Origin: DASZZV01 sp035544835
GTDB lineage: Bacteria > Acidobacteriota > Thermoanaerobaculia > Gp7-AA8
Direction: 5' to 3'
Assembly: GCA_035544835.1 (NCBI GenBank)
Contig: DASZZV010000237.1
Span: 1 to 35,670 of the forward strand
DNA length: 35,670 bases
Shown: piece by piece, positions 16,194-24,516 of the stretch
Layout: each line of letters opens with the position of its first letter
How positions within the stretch are numbered: the stretch's first letter is position 1
Position numbers and translations under genes: made by a program
Notes under the pieces: generated by a model
The model's database searches: none
Seen by the model: the letters and a program-made list of their open reading frames with translations, nothing else
Told to the model about the DNA's origin: nothing

Positions 16194-17090
16194 TTGGTGC
16201 AGCGGCTCGAGTATTCGCTGTTCTCGTTTCTGGTGTGGTCGTCCCAGAGGGTCTCACGCCGGACCCGAGAGCGCAGCGCCTCAGGGATCGGGCAGATCGC
16301 TCATCGCCTGCTCTCCAAACGAACCTCGCTGGCGCGCTCCAACCTTGCTGCGGTGTTTCCCTCGCTTTCCGAGGCAGAACGCGAGGGGATCCTTCAGCGA
16401 AGCTGGAACCATTTCGCGTCGGCGATTCTCAGCTATCTGGGTACGGTGCACCGGCCGCTCGAGGAGATCGCTGCCGAGACCGACGTGGAGGGATGGGACC
16501 ATGTGGAAGCGGCGCTGGCGCTGGGGCGCGGCATGATTCTGGTCAGCGGCCACTTCGGAAACTGGGAAGCGGCGCTGAGTGTTCTGACTCGATCGAAGCG
16601 CCCGGTGATCGTGGTGGCCCGAAAGCTCGACAACAAGCTTCTGGAGAGAGACCTGGAGCGGGGGCGCAGCAGGGCCGGGTTCGTCGTGGTCGATAGGAAA
16701 GGGGCCGGGAGGGAAATGGTCCGAGGATTGACGACGAATTGCGTGGTTATCATCCTCATCGATCAGGCTCCGAAGCCGCGGGAGGGTGTGCGCCTTCGCT
16801 TTCTCGGCCGCCCCGCCTGGACGACGCCCACTCCAGCAAAGCTGGCCCTTCGCTATCACTCTCCGATTGTTTTCGCCTTCTCCTATCCTGGGAATCCGGA
16901 GAGACTCGAATTCACGGCGCCCCTGAACGTCGACGATCTGCCGGCTGACCAGCAGACCGTAGAGGTCATCATGCAGCGTCTCAATGACGAGCTCGAGGAG
17001 CGGGTCCGCCGCGATCCTCATCTATGGCTCTGGCAGCACGACCGCTGGAAGGGGATAGTCGAGCCACCGTCCCCTGAGCCGCCGGCCTAG
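16194..17090 (+). CDS. LpxL/HtrB-family lipid A late acyltransferase
   Basis: Adds a secondary acyl chain to Kdo-lipid A at the inner membrane. About 298 residues with an N-terminal amphipathic or membrane-anchoring segment (LEYSLFSFLVW). The catalytic motif SGHFGNWE has His120 and Glu125 in HX4E spacing. Further family features are RARSNL-like LARSNLAAVFP, VVARKLDN, DQAPKPREGVRLRFLGR and the C-terminal WLWQHDRWK. The start is uncertain. TTG at 16194 and GTG at 16197 have no Shine-Dalgarno sequence. The frame is open upstream, and CTG at 16155 would have GAGGA 5 bases before it and overlap the lpxK stop as CTGA. Belongs to the waaA-lpxK operon. Whether it is LpxL- or LpxM-like cannot be decided. 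Confidence 0.92.
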   Translation: MVQRLEYSLFSFLVWSSQRVSRRTRERSASGIGQIAHRLLSKRTSLARSNLAAVFPSLSEAEREGILQRSWNHFASAILSYLGTVHRPLEEIAAETDVEGWDHVEAALALGRGMILVSGHFGNWEAALSVLTRSKRPVIVVARKLDNKLLERDLERGRSRAGFVVVDRKGAGREMVRGLTTNCVVIILIDQAPKPREGVRLRFLGRPAWTTPTPAKLALRYHSPIVFAFSYPGNPERLEFTAPLNVDDLPADQQTVEVIMQRLNDELEERVRRDPHLWLWQHDRWKGIVEPPSPEPPA

Positions 17091-17106
17091 CCCGGCGGTG
17101 ACGAAT

Positions 17107-17187
17107 TGTCATCCTGGGCGAAGCGAAGGATCTTTGGTGACATGGCAGAATCTCGCGGAGTCACCAAAGATCCTTCGCTCGACGACA
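17107..17187. repeat. GATCC-type inverted repeat downstream of the acyltransferase gene
   Basis: TGTCATCCTGGGCGAAGCGA begins the left arm (17107-17143), whose inner part is GGATCTTTGGTGACAT. It pairs with GTCACCAAAGATCCTTCGCT in the right arm (17160-17187). Same family as 10599-10736. It begins 17 bases after the stop codon. Without a T-tract it is only a candidate terminator. Confidence 0.88.
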
Positions 17188-17285
17188 GGGCCCTCTCGCC
17201 GCGTGCCGGCCGTGATTCATGATCTAATCGCGCCCCTTGCGCGGCCGATGCGCACATCTACAGTCTCGAGAGGCCTCCGGTTCCG

Positions 17286-19724
17286 TTGAATGTCACGTTC
17301 TTGTATCTCGCCGCGATTTACCTGGTGGCAGTCTTCTGCTGGCGACGGCTGACGACCACGGTAGTTCCGTGGCCGGCGGCGACATTCTTTTACCTGCTGG
17401 TTCTGATCTTCCTCTTCAAGCCTTTGACCGGAGCGTACGACAGCGTTCCCTCCGACTTTCCCCTCGGCCTCTATCCGTGGGTCGGAGAGTTCCCGCCGCC
17501 TCAGAACTTGAACCCGGAGATCAATGACGTCATCCTGCAGCTCGTTCCCTGGGCCCACCAGGTGCGGGAGTCCTGGAAGAATTTTGAAGCGCCGCTCTGG
17601 AATGCCGCGGCCGGCGCCGGCTATCCCCTTCTCGGGAATGGGCAGAGCTCACCCTTTTCACCCTTCCGCCTGCTCGGTCTTCCTCTGCCGCTCGGTCAGA
17701 GCCTCACCCTCGAAGCTGCGCTGAAACTCCTCGTCGCTCTCACGGGCGCGTATCTCTACATGCGACGGCGAGGGTACTCCGATGCCGCGGCCATCCTGAC
17801 GGCGGTCTCGTTCGCCTTCTGCACCTTTCAGATCGTCTGGCTGCATTTTCCACTGGCGGCTGTCTCTGTTTTTCTGCCTTCGCTATTCCTGGCTGTCGAC
17901 CTCGTCTTCGAGAAGCCAAGTTATCGGCGCTTTCTCTTCTGCTCCATGGTCTTTCTGATGTTGCTGGTCAATGGTCAACCCGAGATGGCAGCACATTCGG
18001 TTCTGATTGTCGGCATCTATCTGCTATGGCTCCTGGCGACCGAGCAACGTTGGACGGGAAGACTGCGCTCGGTGGCGGCCATCGCTCTGGCCGGGATCGT
18101 GGCGCTCGTCCTGGCGCTTCCGGTATTGCTTCCTTTTCTGGAAGCACTTCCGTTGTCCCAGCGCTACGATTTTCTACAGTCAACAGGGTTGCCGCTGCTG
18201 CGACTCGATCCCCGCTTTCTCGTGCTCTTCGTGCAGCCTCAGTTCTACGGCACGTTCGCCAACAGGCACATCTGGGGACCGGGCAACGCGGAATTCATCT
18301 GCGGATACGCCGGTGTATTCGCGGTCGCGGCCTGGATCGCCTTCGTCGTGCACTTCATCAGACATCGCTCCTTTCGCGACCCGCTGTTCTTTTTCGTATG
18401 GGCGGCGCCCCTGCTCCTGTGGATCATCATGGGCTGGCCTTACCTTTCAGACGCTTTCCATCACATACCAATTTTCTCGATGGCCGCCAACGGCCGTTTG
18501 AGGATGGTGCTGTGCTGGTGTATCGCCGTTCTGGCCGGGGCGGCCGTCGATCGCCTGCTCGAGCGCGAGGAGCGTGGGCCAATGCTGATCGGTATCATCA
18601 CCATCTCTGGAGCGCTGCTCTGGATCTTCACACATCAGGACTTTCCGAACGCGCAGGAGCTCGAAGAGGGCTTCATCACGGCGGTGCCGCGTATCGCTGT
18701 GTTGCTGGTGGGGCTGCTGGCCATCTTCGCGACGCGTCTGCGTTTGCCTTTGAAGGCGGCGACCGGGCTTCTCATCGCCGTGGTTGCCTTTGATCTTCTG
18801 GCCTTCGCGATTCCATGGAGTCCGGTGGTCGAGGCGGAAGACATGTTTCCGATGACCCATCTGCTTCGCGCCATGCACCATCACTACTCACTTCGCGGCG
18901 CCTCGCCGGCAGGGCCGTTTCGCATTGCAGGAACGGGGGCGAACTTCTTTCCGAACAGCGCCGCCATGTACGGGCTCGAAGACATTCGTGCCCACGATCC
19001 CATGGCCAACACCAGGTCGCTCGGCGCGCTGCGGATCTTCGCCGGTTACAAAACCGGCGACTACTTCGCCCAACTGAGCAAGGTCGACCATCCTTTGATC
19101 GACTTCCTCAACGTCCGTTTCGTCATCACCAGTCCCTATGAATACCTGCCCTCCGATCACTTCGGACTGGTCTATTCCGGCGCCGACGGGAGGATCTATC
19201 AGAACCTTCGCGTGCTGCCACGGTTCTATCCAGTCCGCACCGTCATCGTGCAGTTCAACGATGTCGACCGCATGAACGCCATTCTCACGAACCGGGACTG
19301 GGAGCACAGCGTCATCGTCAAGCGACTTCCCACCTGGCTCGTCGACAGAATCCGCGGAGATCTCTTCGCACCGTTGCCGGAAAACGCTCCGATGGCGAGA
19401 GTCACGATCATTCGATCGTCCGCCCGCGAGCACGCGCTGCGCATCAAAGCGCCACGCTGGACGTTCATCGCCAGCAGTCAGCCGCAGTGGCCCGGCTGGC
19501 GGATTTACCGCGGTGACGAAGAGATCAAGACCATCGAGATGAATGGGCTGTTCATCGGATTTCTCGCTCCTCCCGGCGACTCGGAAATGCGGATGGTCTA
19601 TCACCCCAGGTCTTTCTATATGGGGTTGTACACGTCACTCTCCTGTGCCGCCGTGCTGCTGTTTCTGTTGTTCCGGGACAACCGGCGCCAGAATGCAGAA
19701 TTCAGAATGCAGAATGCAGAATGA
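17286..19724 (+). CDS. YfhO-like multi-pass membrane protein (GT-C-type fold)
   Basis: 812 residues. The N-terminal two-thirds has about a dozen hydrophobic helices with long outside loops, for example the segment with YDSVPSDFPLGLYPWVGEFP and the acidic/aromatic WGPGNAEFICGYAG. The C-terminal third is a soluble domain. It is followed by one more membrane helix (MGLYTSLSCAAVLLFLLF). Length and layout fit the YfhO family, whose members are linked to glycosylation of cell-wall or lipid-linked polymers; the substrate here is unknown. Start: TTG at 17286 with GAGAGG 12 bases upstream. After the last helix the final residues (RRQNAEFRMQNAE) and the stop codon are encoded by an AGAATGC-type tandem repeat arm, so the natural C-terminus was probably altered by repeat insertion. 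It follows the lipid A genes after a repeat-filled gap. Confidence 0.88.
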   Translation: MNVTFLYLAAIYLVAVFCWRRLTTTVVPWPAATFFYLLVLIFLFKPLTGAYDSVPSDFPLGLYPWVGEFPPPQNLNPEINDVILQLVPWAHQVRESWKNFEAPLWNAAAGAGYPLLGNGQSSPFSPFRLLGLPLPLGQSLTLEAALKLLVALTGAYLYMRRRGYSDAAAILTAVSFAFCTFQIVWLHFPLAAVSVFLPSLFLAVDLVFEKPSYRRFLFCSMVFLMLLVNGQPEMAAHSVLIVGIYLLWLLATEQRWTGRLRSVAAIALAGIVALVLALPVLLPFLEALPLSQRYDFLQSTGLPLLRLDPRFLVLFVQPQFYGTFANRHIWGPGNAEFICGYAGVFAVAAWIAFVVHFIRHRSFRDPLFFFVWAAPLLLWIIMGWPYLSDAFHHIPIFSMAANGRLRMVLCWCIAVLAGAAVDRLLEREERGPMLIGIITISGALLWIFTHQDFPNAQELEEGFITAVPRIAVLLVGLLAIFATRLRLPLKAATGLLIAVVAFDLLAFAIPWSPVVEAEDMFPMTHLLRAMHHHYSLRGASPAGPFRIAGTGANFFPNSAAMYGLEDIRAHDPMANTRSLGALRIFAGYKTGDYFAQLSKVDHPLIDFLNVRFVITSPYEYLPSDHFGLVYSGADGRIYQNLRVLPRFYPVRTVIVQFNDVDRMNAILTNRDWEHSVIVKRLPTWLVDRIRGDLFAPLPENAPMARVTIIRSSAREHALRIKAPRWTFIASSQPQWPGWRIYRGDEEIKTIEMNGLFIGFLAPPGDSEMRMVYHPRSFYMGLYTSLSCAAVLLFLLFRDNRRQNAEFRMQNAE

Positions 19725-19779
19725 AAAAAGGACAGGCATTCCTTCAACTCTGCATTCTGCATTCTGAATTCTGCATTCT
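19690..19779. repeat. AGAATGC tandem-repeat hairpin overlapping a stop codon
   Basis: The 30-base arm 19690-19719 is the exact reverse complement of 19750-19779. Both are built of tandem AGAATGC-like units with one GAATTC variation. The left arm lies inside the 3' end of the YfhO-like gene, whose TGA at 19722-19724 is made by the repeat. The right arm ends just before the TATAAT at 19781. Confidence 0.95.
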
Positions 19780-19780
19780 C

Positions 19781-19786
19781 TATAAT
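19781..19786 (+). promoter_or_regulatory. Possible -10 box (TATAAT) at the start of the MerR-type gene
   Basis: A perfect TATAAT directly after the repeat hairpin. Its last bases overlap the first ATG (19785). Transcription would begin near 19793, at the second ATG (19794), implying a leaderless message. No good -35 box is seen in the repeat arm at the correct distance, so this is tentative. Confidence 0.3.
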
Positions 19787-20183
19787 GCGGCGAATGGCTG
19801 AGGAAAAGGGCGCGAAGGCGATGTTCAAGATCGGCGAAGTCTGCCGGCTGGCCGATGTGCAGCCTTATGTCCTCCGATACTGGGAGACGGAGTTCCCATC
19901 GCTGGCTCCCGCCAAAGGCGGCGGCGGGCAGCGCACGTACACGCAGCGAGAAGTCGATATCGTGCTGCGTATCAAGACGCTCCTCTACACCGACGGATTC
20001 ACGATCGCCGGCGCCAAGAAGAAACTCGAAGCGGAGTCGAGCGAGCCGGAGTTCGTTGCGAGCGACGCTCCACCGGCGGCGACGCCAACGTGGAAAGCGA
20101 AGCGGGTCGCGACTGCGACTCCTTCGGGTGCGCTGGAGAAGGCGAAGAGCGAGCTGCAGGCGATCCTGCAGCTACTACAGTAG
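19785..20183 (+). CDS. MerR-type transcriptional regulator
   Basis: 132 residues. The N-terminal winged helix-turn-helix is MFKIGEVCRLADVQPYVLRY followed by WETEFPSLAP, then a glycine-rich wing (KGGGGQRTYTQREVD) and the second helix pair LLYTDGFTIAGAKKKL. This is the common DNA-binding half of MerR proteins, but the C-terminal part is short, Ala/Pro/Thr-rich and ends in a helix (LEKAKSELQAILQLL). It has no cysteine cluster or ligand domain, so it is not a metal sensor of the classical kind. Possible starts are ATG 19785, ATG 19794 (leaderless if the TATAAT is used) and ATG 19821, which has purine-rich GAGGAAAAGGG upstream. Target genes are unknown. Confidence 0.9.
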   Translation: MRRMAEEKGAKAMFKIGEVCRLADVQPYVLRYWETEFPSLAPAKGGGGQRTYTQREVDIVLRIKTLLYTDGFTIAGAKKKLEAESSEPEFVASDAPPAATPTWKAKRVATATPSGALEKAKSELQAILQLLQ

Positions 20184-20233
20184 GGCCAGGTCAACAGCGC
20201 GCCGATACCTCGGTCTTTCTGGCCGCGCCCAAT

Positions 20234-20357
20234 CGGAGTGGCGGCATCTTTGCCGCCTGGCCCGGCGCCATCCCGTGGCGCCGTTATCTCCAGCGATCTC
20301 CAATGGGGCGGCGGCGCGGGACGCCGCCGGGCCAGGCGACAGGATGTCGCCACTCCG
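20234..20357. repeat. CGGAGTGGCG palindromic element, copy A
   Basis: Ends CGGAGTGGCGGCATCTTTGC (left) and GACAGGATGTCGCCACTCCG (right). A second copy in the opposite orientation lies at 33953-34077. The two ends of each copy are not identical: one reads GGCATCTTTGCC, the other GACATCCTGTC. Each end keeps its own small stem, and the whole also folds back on itself through GCCTGGCCCGGC-like inner arms. It sits between the MerR gene and the convergent msrC gene. Confidence 0.88.
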
Positions 20358-20375
20358 GACGCACCAGACGGTGCT

Positions 20376-20876
20376 TCACCTCGCGAACACCGCGCAGATC
20401 TTCTCCAGCTCTCGTTGATCGACTTCATCGAAGTTTCCCAGGCGTTCCGAGTCGACATCGAGCACAGCGATCAGTTGACCGTCGCGATCGAAGACCGGAA
20501 CGACGATCTCGGACCGGGAGCGGGCATCGCAGGCGATGTGCCCGGGAAACTTCTCGACATCGTCAACGATCACGGTCTTGCGGTCACGGGCCGCAACCCC
20601 GCAAACGCCTTTGCCGAACGGAATCTGGAGGCATCCGACTGTTCCGATGTAAGGACCGACCACCAGCTTGTCACCGCAAACCCGATAAAAACCGGTCCAG
20701 TAGAAAGCTTCGAGATTCGATACGAGGAGTGAGTTGATCGTCGCCATCATGGCGATGTCGTCGAGACCGTTGCCGCCTTCATCACGGAAAATGCTACTGA
20801 TGGCCTCAGAGGCGGCAGCGTACCTCTCTTCCCTGGTGGCGCCGGGGTTGTTATGGTGTTGGCTCATGCGAGACAT
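20376..20876 (-). CDS. msrC: Free methionine-(R)-sulfoxide reductase (GAF-domain fRMsr)
   Basis: Reduces free L-methionine-(R)-sulfoxide in the cytosol with thioredoxin-type reductant; an oxidative-damage repair enzyme. 166 residues forming a single GAF domain. The three family cysteines are Cys82, Cys92 and Cys116, with the same 10 and 24 residue spacing as in the E. coli enzyme (Cys84, 94, 118). The surrounding motifs GKGVCGVAA, VDDVEKFPGHIACD and SRSEIVVPVFD are characteristic. The start at 20876 is 26 bases from the divergently read MEMO1-family gene, so the promoters of the two genes must overlap. No Shine-Dalgarno sequence is visible; a second Met at residue 4 is an alternative. Confidence 0.93.
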   Translation of the reverse strand: MSRMSQHHNNPGATREERYAAASEAISSIFRDEGGNGLDDIAMMATINSLLVSNLEAFYWTGFYRVCGDKLVVGPYIGTVGCLQIPFGKGVCGVAARDRKTVIVDDVEKFPGHIACDARSRSEIVVPVFDRDGQLIAVLDVDSERLGNFDEVDQRELEKICAVFAR

Positions 20877-20902
20877 TGTAGCGAGGGTTCGCTGAGGCCC
20901 TG

Positions 20903-21724
20903 ATGATTCGTCAACCAGCTGTCGCAGGCATGTTTTATGAGGGCAGCCGTGCCGCTCTCGAAAAGCAGGTGCACGAATGTTTCGCCGTGAACGAGCCAGC
21001 CACGGTCAAGGAGTCCTTCATCGGTGCCGTCGTGCCGCACGCAGGCCTGATGTACAGCGGTCATGTCGCGGCTGCCGTATACGATAAGCTCGACATTCCG
21101 AAGCGGCTGATCATACTGTGCCCGAATCACACCGGGGCCGGCCGAAGCGCGGCCATCAACGGCTCCGGCGCGTGGCGCACTCCCCTGGGTGACCTGGAGA
21201 TCGACGACGACCTTGCCGCCGATCTATGCCGGGAGGCGTCGGTGCTCCATGACGATGCCGAGGCTCATGAACGCGAGCACTCACTGGAGGTGCAGCTGCC
21301 CTTTATTCAGGTTCTCTCGCCCGACGTAAAGTTTGTCCCGATCTGTCTCAAGAGTCCGAGCTATGAGACTTGCGCTGAGGTCGGGAGCGCCATCGCGCGA
21401 GTCGTGGCGCGCCGCCGCGAGAAGGGCGAGGTGATCGGTCTGGTGGCCAGCACCGACCTCAATCACTTCGAGAATCAGGAGACGACGATGAGGAAGGATC
21501 AGATCGCCATCGACTGCGTTCTCGCTCTCGACCCCCGAGCCCTATGGACCAGCATCATCCAGCATGACATCTCGATGTGTGGATTCATCCCCACGACGGC
21601 GATGCTGATCGCGGCTAACGAGCTCGGAGCTTCGAAGGCCCGACTGGTGAAGCACGCGACGTCGGGCGATATCAATGGTGATTACTCGCGCGTAGTCGGA
21701 TATGCGGGATGCATCATTCGGTAG
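20903..21724 (+). CDS. MEMO1-family protein (AmmeMemoRadiSam system protein B type)
   Basis: 273 residues, one domain with the fold of class III non-haem iron dioxygenases. The expected metal ligands are His46 (VVPHAG), His76 (CPNHTG) and Cys226 (DISMCGFIPT), equivalent to the His-His-Cys site of human MEMO1. Further family motifs are VAGMFYEG, HEREHSLEVQLPF and STDLNHFE. The biochemical role of bacterial members is unsettled; they are usually encoded with AMMECR1 and a radical SAM protein. Neither partner is in this window, so this copy is separated from its usual neighbours. ATG at 20903 has GAGG 6 bases upstream. Confidence 0.93.
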   Translation: MIRQPAVAGMFYEGSRAALEKQVHECFAVNEPATVKESFIGAVVPHAGLMYSGHVAAAVYDKLDIPKRLIILCPNHTGAGRSAAINGSGAWRTPLGDLEIDDDLAADLCREASVLHDDAEAHEREHSLEVQLPFIQVLSPDVKFVPICLKSPSYETCAEVGSAIARVVARRREKGEVIGLVASTDLNHFENQETTMRKDQIAIDCVLALDPRALWTSIIQHDISMCGFIPTTAMLIAANELGASKARLVKHATSGDINGDYSRVVGYAGCIIR

Positions 21725-21787
21725 GTTTGAAGCTGGCTCCGGCACTTCTTGCGCGGCAGCGCAGTGTCTCTTGATTCGCTGCAGGAA

Positions 21788-21830
21788 CGCCGCGGCTCGA
21801 CGCCGCGGCACAAGGGTTTGGAAACCCTTG
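21788..21830. terminator. Pair of hairpins between convergent genes
   Basis: A GC-rich stem built on CGCCGCGGC/GCCGCGGC is followed by the perfect 20-base palindrome CAAGGGTTTGGAAACCCTTG (21811-21830). They lie between the MEMO1-family gene and the convergent M14 peptidase gene, so they could stop transcription from both sides. There is no clear T-tract. Confidence 0.4.
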
Positions 21831-21856
21831 CCACGAACGACGGCGCTCCGAACTGC

Positions 21857-24481
21857 TTACTCGCCGGGGTCGTTCGAGAATGATGGCGAATAGAGAACGG
21901 CGTTCATGAGAAGCGGCATGGTCCCTCTCCAGAAGCCACGGAAGTAGGGCTCGTCGGCGAAGGTGATGATCGATCCCTTTCCCACTGTTTCCACGAGCAG
22001 GTAGCCGGCGCCTCGGGCGCGTTTGAGTGACTCCGGCCAGGCGAAGCCGGAGATCAGCGGATCCTTGTCCTCGACCGTCATGACGTTGTCGACCTGGCGA
22101 AGCAGAACCTTCAGCGTCAACTTCCCTTCGAGAATCACACTGGGCGACCGAGGAACTCCGAAGGTTAGAAAGCTGTGGGTATTCATGACCGTGCGAAAGG
22201 CCGCGCCGGGAATGCGGAAGTCGTTGTAGCGAGTCTCCTCCTCATTTTCCGAGTCGCTCTTGTCGCTCTTTTCGTCTTTAGCCGATTTGTCGGCTTTGGC
22301 GGCGTCAGTCCTGGGAGCCGTCCATGTTTTCACCTTGGACAGATGGACGTCCTTTCCGCGGAGGAACTCACCGGCGCCCTTGATGGCGATGATCGTGCCG
22401 CCCCCCTGCAGCCAAGTCTCGAGCCGCTCGCTGGTCTTCTTCGAGATGGCATCGGCATATCCGTCACCGTCGGGAAAAACCAGGACCCGATACTTCGACA
22501 GGTCGGCAGAGGCCAGCTTGTCGAGCGATAGAAGGCTGTGCGGAACCTCGGTCTCGACATCGAGGGCGAACCAGATTCCACCGAACGAGTTAGGATCGAC
22601 TCCTTCCCCTCCGATCACAGCGATGCGGGGATCGCGGATGTAGTGAACCCGCGACGATCCCAGCGCCATCCCTTTGGACCAGACCGAATCGATGCCGATC
22701 GGCGTGACTCCCGTCTCGGTAACGACACCGCGCAGGACCTCGTCGAGAGTCGAGGGATTGTTGCTTCGCCGAATCACTACCGTTCCGCGGGCAAGGTTAC
22801 GGTTCTCGGAGCTGATCTCGGCCCCACTAACGCTGAAGTTGATGCCGGCGCGCATCAGCCGTCCTTCGGCGTGGTAGATCTGCGGATCGGAGCCATCGAT
22901 GAGATAGCCGATCTTTCCGGCGGCGTAGGGGGTGGCCGGTGGTGGAGCCCAGGCCCGCAGGTCGACATTCGTTCCCTCTGCCGCAAAGGCGCTCAGGTTG
23001 CTGGAAACGGGAACCGACCAGGCAGTGACGTCGTAAAAATCATCCGGCTCATCAGAGTCGATCTTCTGACGCTGGGCTGCTACGAACTCTTTCGATAGCG
23101 CCGGCGTACGCTCGATCAGACCACGGGCAAGCGCGCCCAGAGGCTGGCGCGTGGAGATGGCCGGAGTACCAGCAGGAAAGGTGTGCGATGCGGTTGCGGA
23201 CCGGCCGTCCAGAGAGGTGGCGCGCACCGTGGCTGCTGAGGCCAGCTCCGAAACGATGATCCCCTGACGTTGAAGCATCTTCAGAGCGGGAAGTAGATTG
23301 GGCGAATCCTTTTCGAAAATGAAGGTTGTAAGCGGCGCATCCCAGGCCCGTCGTAGTGTGTCGTAGGTGTGGAGAATGAGCTCGCTCTTATGATCGGCAG
23401 CCGTCAGCAGTGTGGTCATTGCCGAGGTGTAGTGGCGATTGACTCGATCGGTCAGGGTGAGCTCGGTGTTGTCCTCGCGTTTGTAGGCCAGCGCGGAGTG
23501 GCGGCCGCCGGCGACCTCGTAAGTCATTCCGATCGCGCCGTGAAGCGTGGGCCAGGAGTCGCCGTATCCGGGATAGAAGAGGTCGTACTTTTCACCGACG
23601 AAGAAGGACCAGTTGCGAGTCGAGAAGGCGGCGGCGTTAGCCCGTCCGAAAACCTCGAACCACTTCATGGTGTCGGGATCGACGTTGGAGTTGATCGGCT
23701 CGGCATCCGGAGGGAAGAAGTAGTCGACTTCGAAGTTGTTCATCTCGTGGAAGTCGACAAAGACCTGCGGGTTCCACTGCTGGTAAAGAGCGACCCGATG
23801 GACGGTTTCCTTCTGGGTGAGCCAGGACCAGTCGCGATTCATGTCGATGCCGTAGTGGTTCAGGCGTCCCCGCTTCCATGGCGATTCATGTTCCATGGCC
23901 TCGGGGTTGCTATTGGGATGCATCCCCATGGTGTGAGCGACCGCCTCGATGTAGAGCTCCCGGCCATCGGGATTCTGAAGGGGGTCGATGAGCACCACGC
24001 AACGATCGAGAATCGACTCAGCGCTCTTGTCGCTGACCAGGGTATAGGCCACCTGCATCGCCGCTTCGCTCGAGGATGCTTCGTCTCCGTGAATCCCGAA
24101 GCCGAGCCACACGACGGCCGGTGTCGACTCGGCGATGTTTCGTGCTTCCTCGCGTGGCGTGCGGTCGGGCCGGCTGATCGCAGCGATCTTCCCGCGGATG
24201 TCATCGAGGGCGCTGCGATTTTTCGCCGAGGTAATGAGCACATAGACCAGCGGTCGCCCTTCGTAAGTCGAGCCGAAGCGTTCCACCGATACCAGCGGCG
24301 AAGACTTCTGCAGTGATTCGAAGTAATCGAGGATGCGGTGATAGGGCGTGAACCGTGTGCCCAGTGAATAGCCGAGAAATTCGGACGGAGGAGCGATTCG
24401 CGATTGAGCTGCGGCCACGGGCGCGATGAGTGCCAGGAGGAGCGCCATTCTTGACACGTTTGTGCTTGTTTTCAGACCCAT
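21857..24481 (-). CDS. Secreted M14-family zinc carboxypeptidase with C-terminal GATase-like domain
   Basis: 874 residues. A signal peptide (about 1-25; hydrophobic MALLLALIAPVAAAQ) directs export. The M14 catalytic domain occupies roughly 40-360: zinc ligands His131 and Glu134 (GIHGDE) and His245 (DFHEMNN), substrate contacts NPDGR (170-174) and NRDW (215-218), catalytic Glu322 (GMTYEVAGG). All key residues are present. The C-terminal half looks like a class I glutamine-amidotransferase-like fold (YRVLVFPDGDGYAD, then LQGGGTIIAIKGAGEFL), interrupted by a highly charged Lys/Asp/Glu/Ser insertion (about residues 725-755). The natural substrate is unknown; probably peptide scavenging in the periplasm or outside. 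AAGGAG lies 11 bases before the ATG. The divergent small membrane gene starts only 35 bases away. Confidence 0.92.
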   Translation of the reverse strand: MGLKTSTNVSRMALLLALIAPVAAAQSRIAPPSEFLGYSLGTRFTPYHRILDYFESLQKSSPLVSVERFGSTYEGRPLVYVLITSAKNRSALDDIRGKIAAISRPDRTPREEARNIAESTPAVVWLGFGIHGDEASSSEAAMQVAYTLVSDKSAESILDRCVVLIDPLQNPDGRELYIEAVAHTMGMHPNSNPEAMEHESPWKRGRLNHYGIDMNRDWSWLTQKETVHRVALYQQWNPQVFVDFHEMNNFEVDYFFPPDAEPINSNVDPDTMKWFEVFGRANAAAFSTRNWSFFVGEKYDLFYPGYGDSWPTLHGAIGMTYEVAGGRHSALAYKREDNTELTLTDRVNRHYTSAMTTLLTAADHKSELILHTYDTLRRAWDAPLTTFIFEKDSPNLLPALKMLQRQGIIVSELASAATVRATSLDGRSATASHTFPAGTPAISTRQPLGALARGLIERTPALSKEFVAAQRQKIDSDEPDDFYDVTAWSVPVSSNLSAFAAEGTNVDLRAWAPPPATPYAAGKIGYLIDGSDPQIYHAEGRLMRAGINFSVSGAEISSENRNLARGTVVIRRSNNPSTLDEVLRGVVTETGVTPIGIDSVWSKGMALGSSRVHYIRDPRIAVIGGEGVDPNSFGGIWFALDVETEVPHSLLSLDKLASADLSKYRVLVFPDGDGYADAISKKTSERLETWLQGGGTIIAIKGAGEFLRGKDVHLSKVKTWTAPRTDAAKADKSAKDEKSDKSDSENEEETRYNDFRIPGAAFRTVMNTHSFLTFGVPRSPSVILEGKLTLKVLLRQVDNVMTVEDKDPLISGFAWPESLKRARGAGYLLVETVGKGSIITFADEPYFRGFWRGTMPLLMNAVLYSPSFSNDPGE

Positions 24482-24516
24482 CCCCGTCCAATCTCCTTCA
24501 AAGGGAGTCGCAAAAC

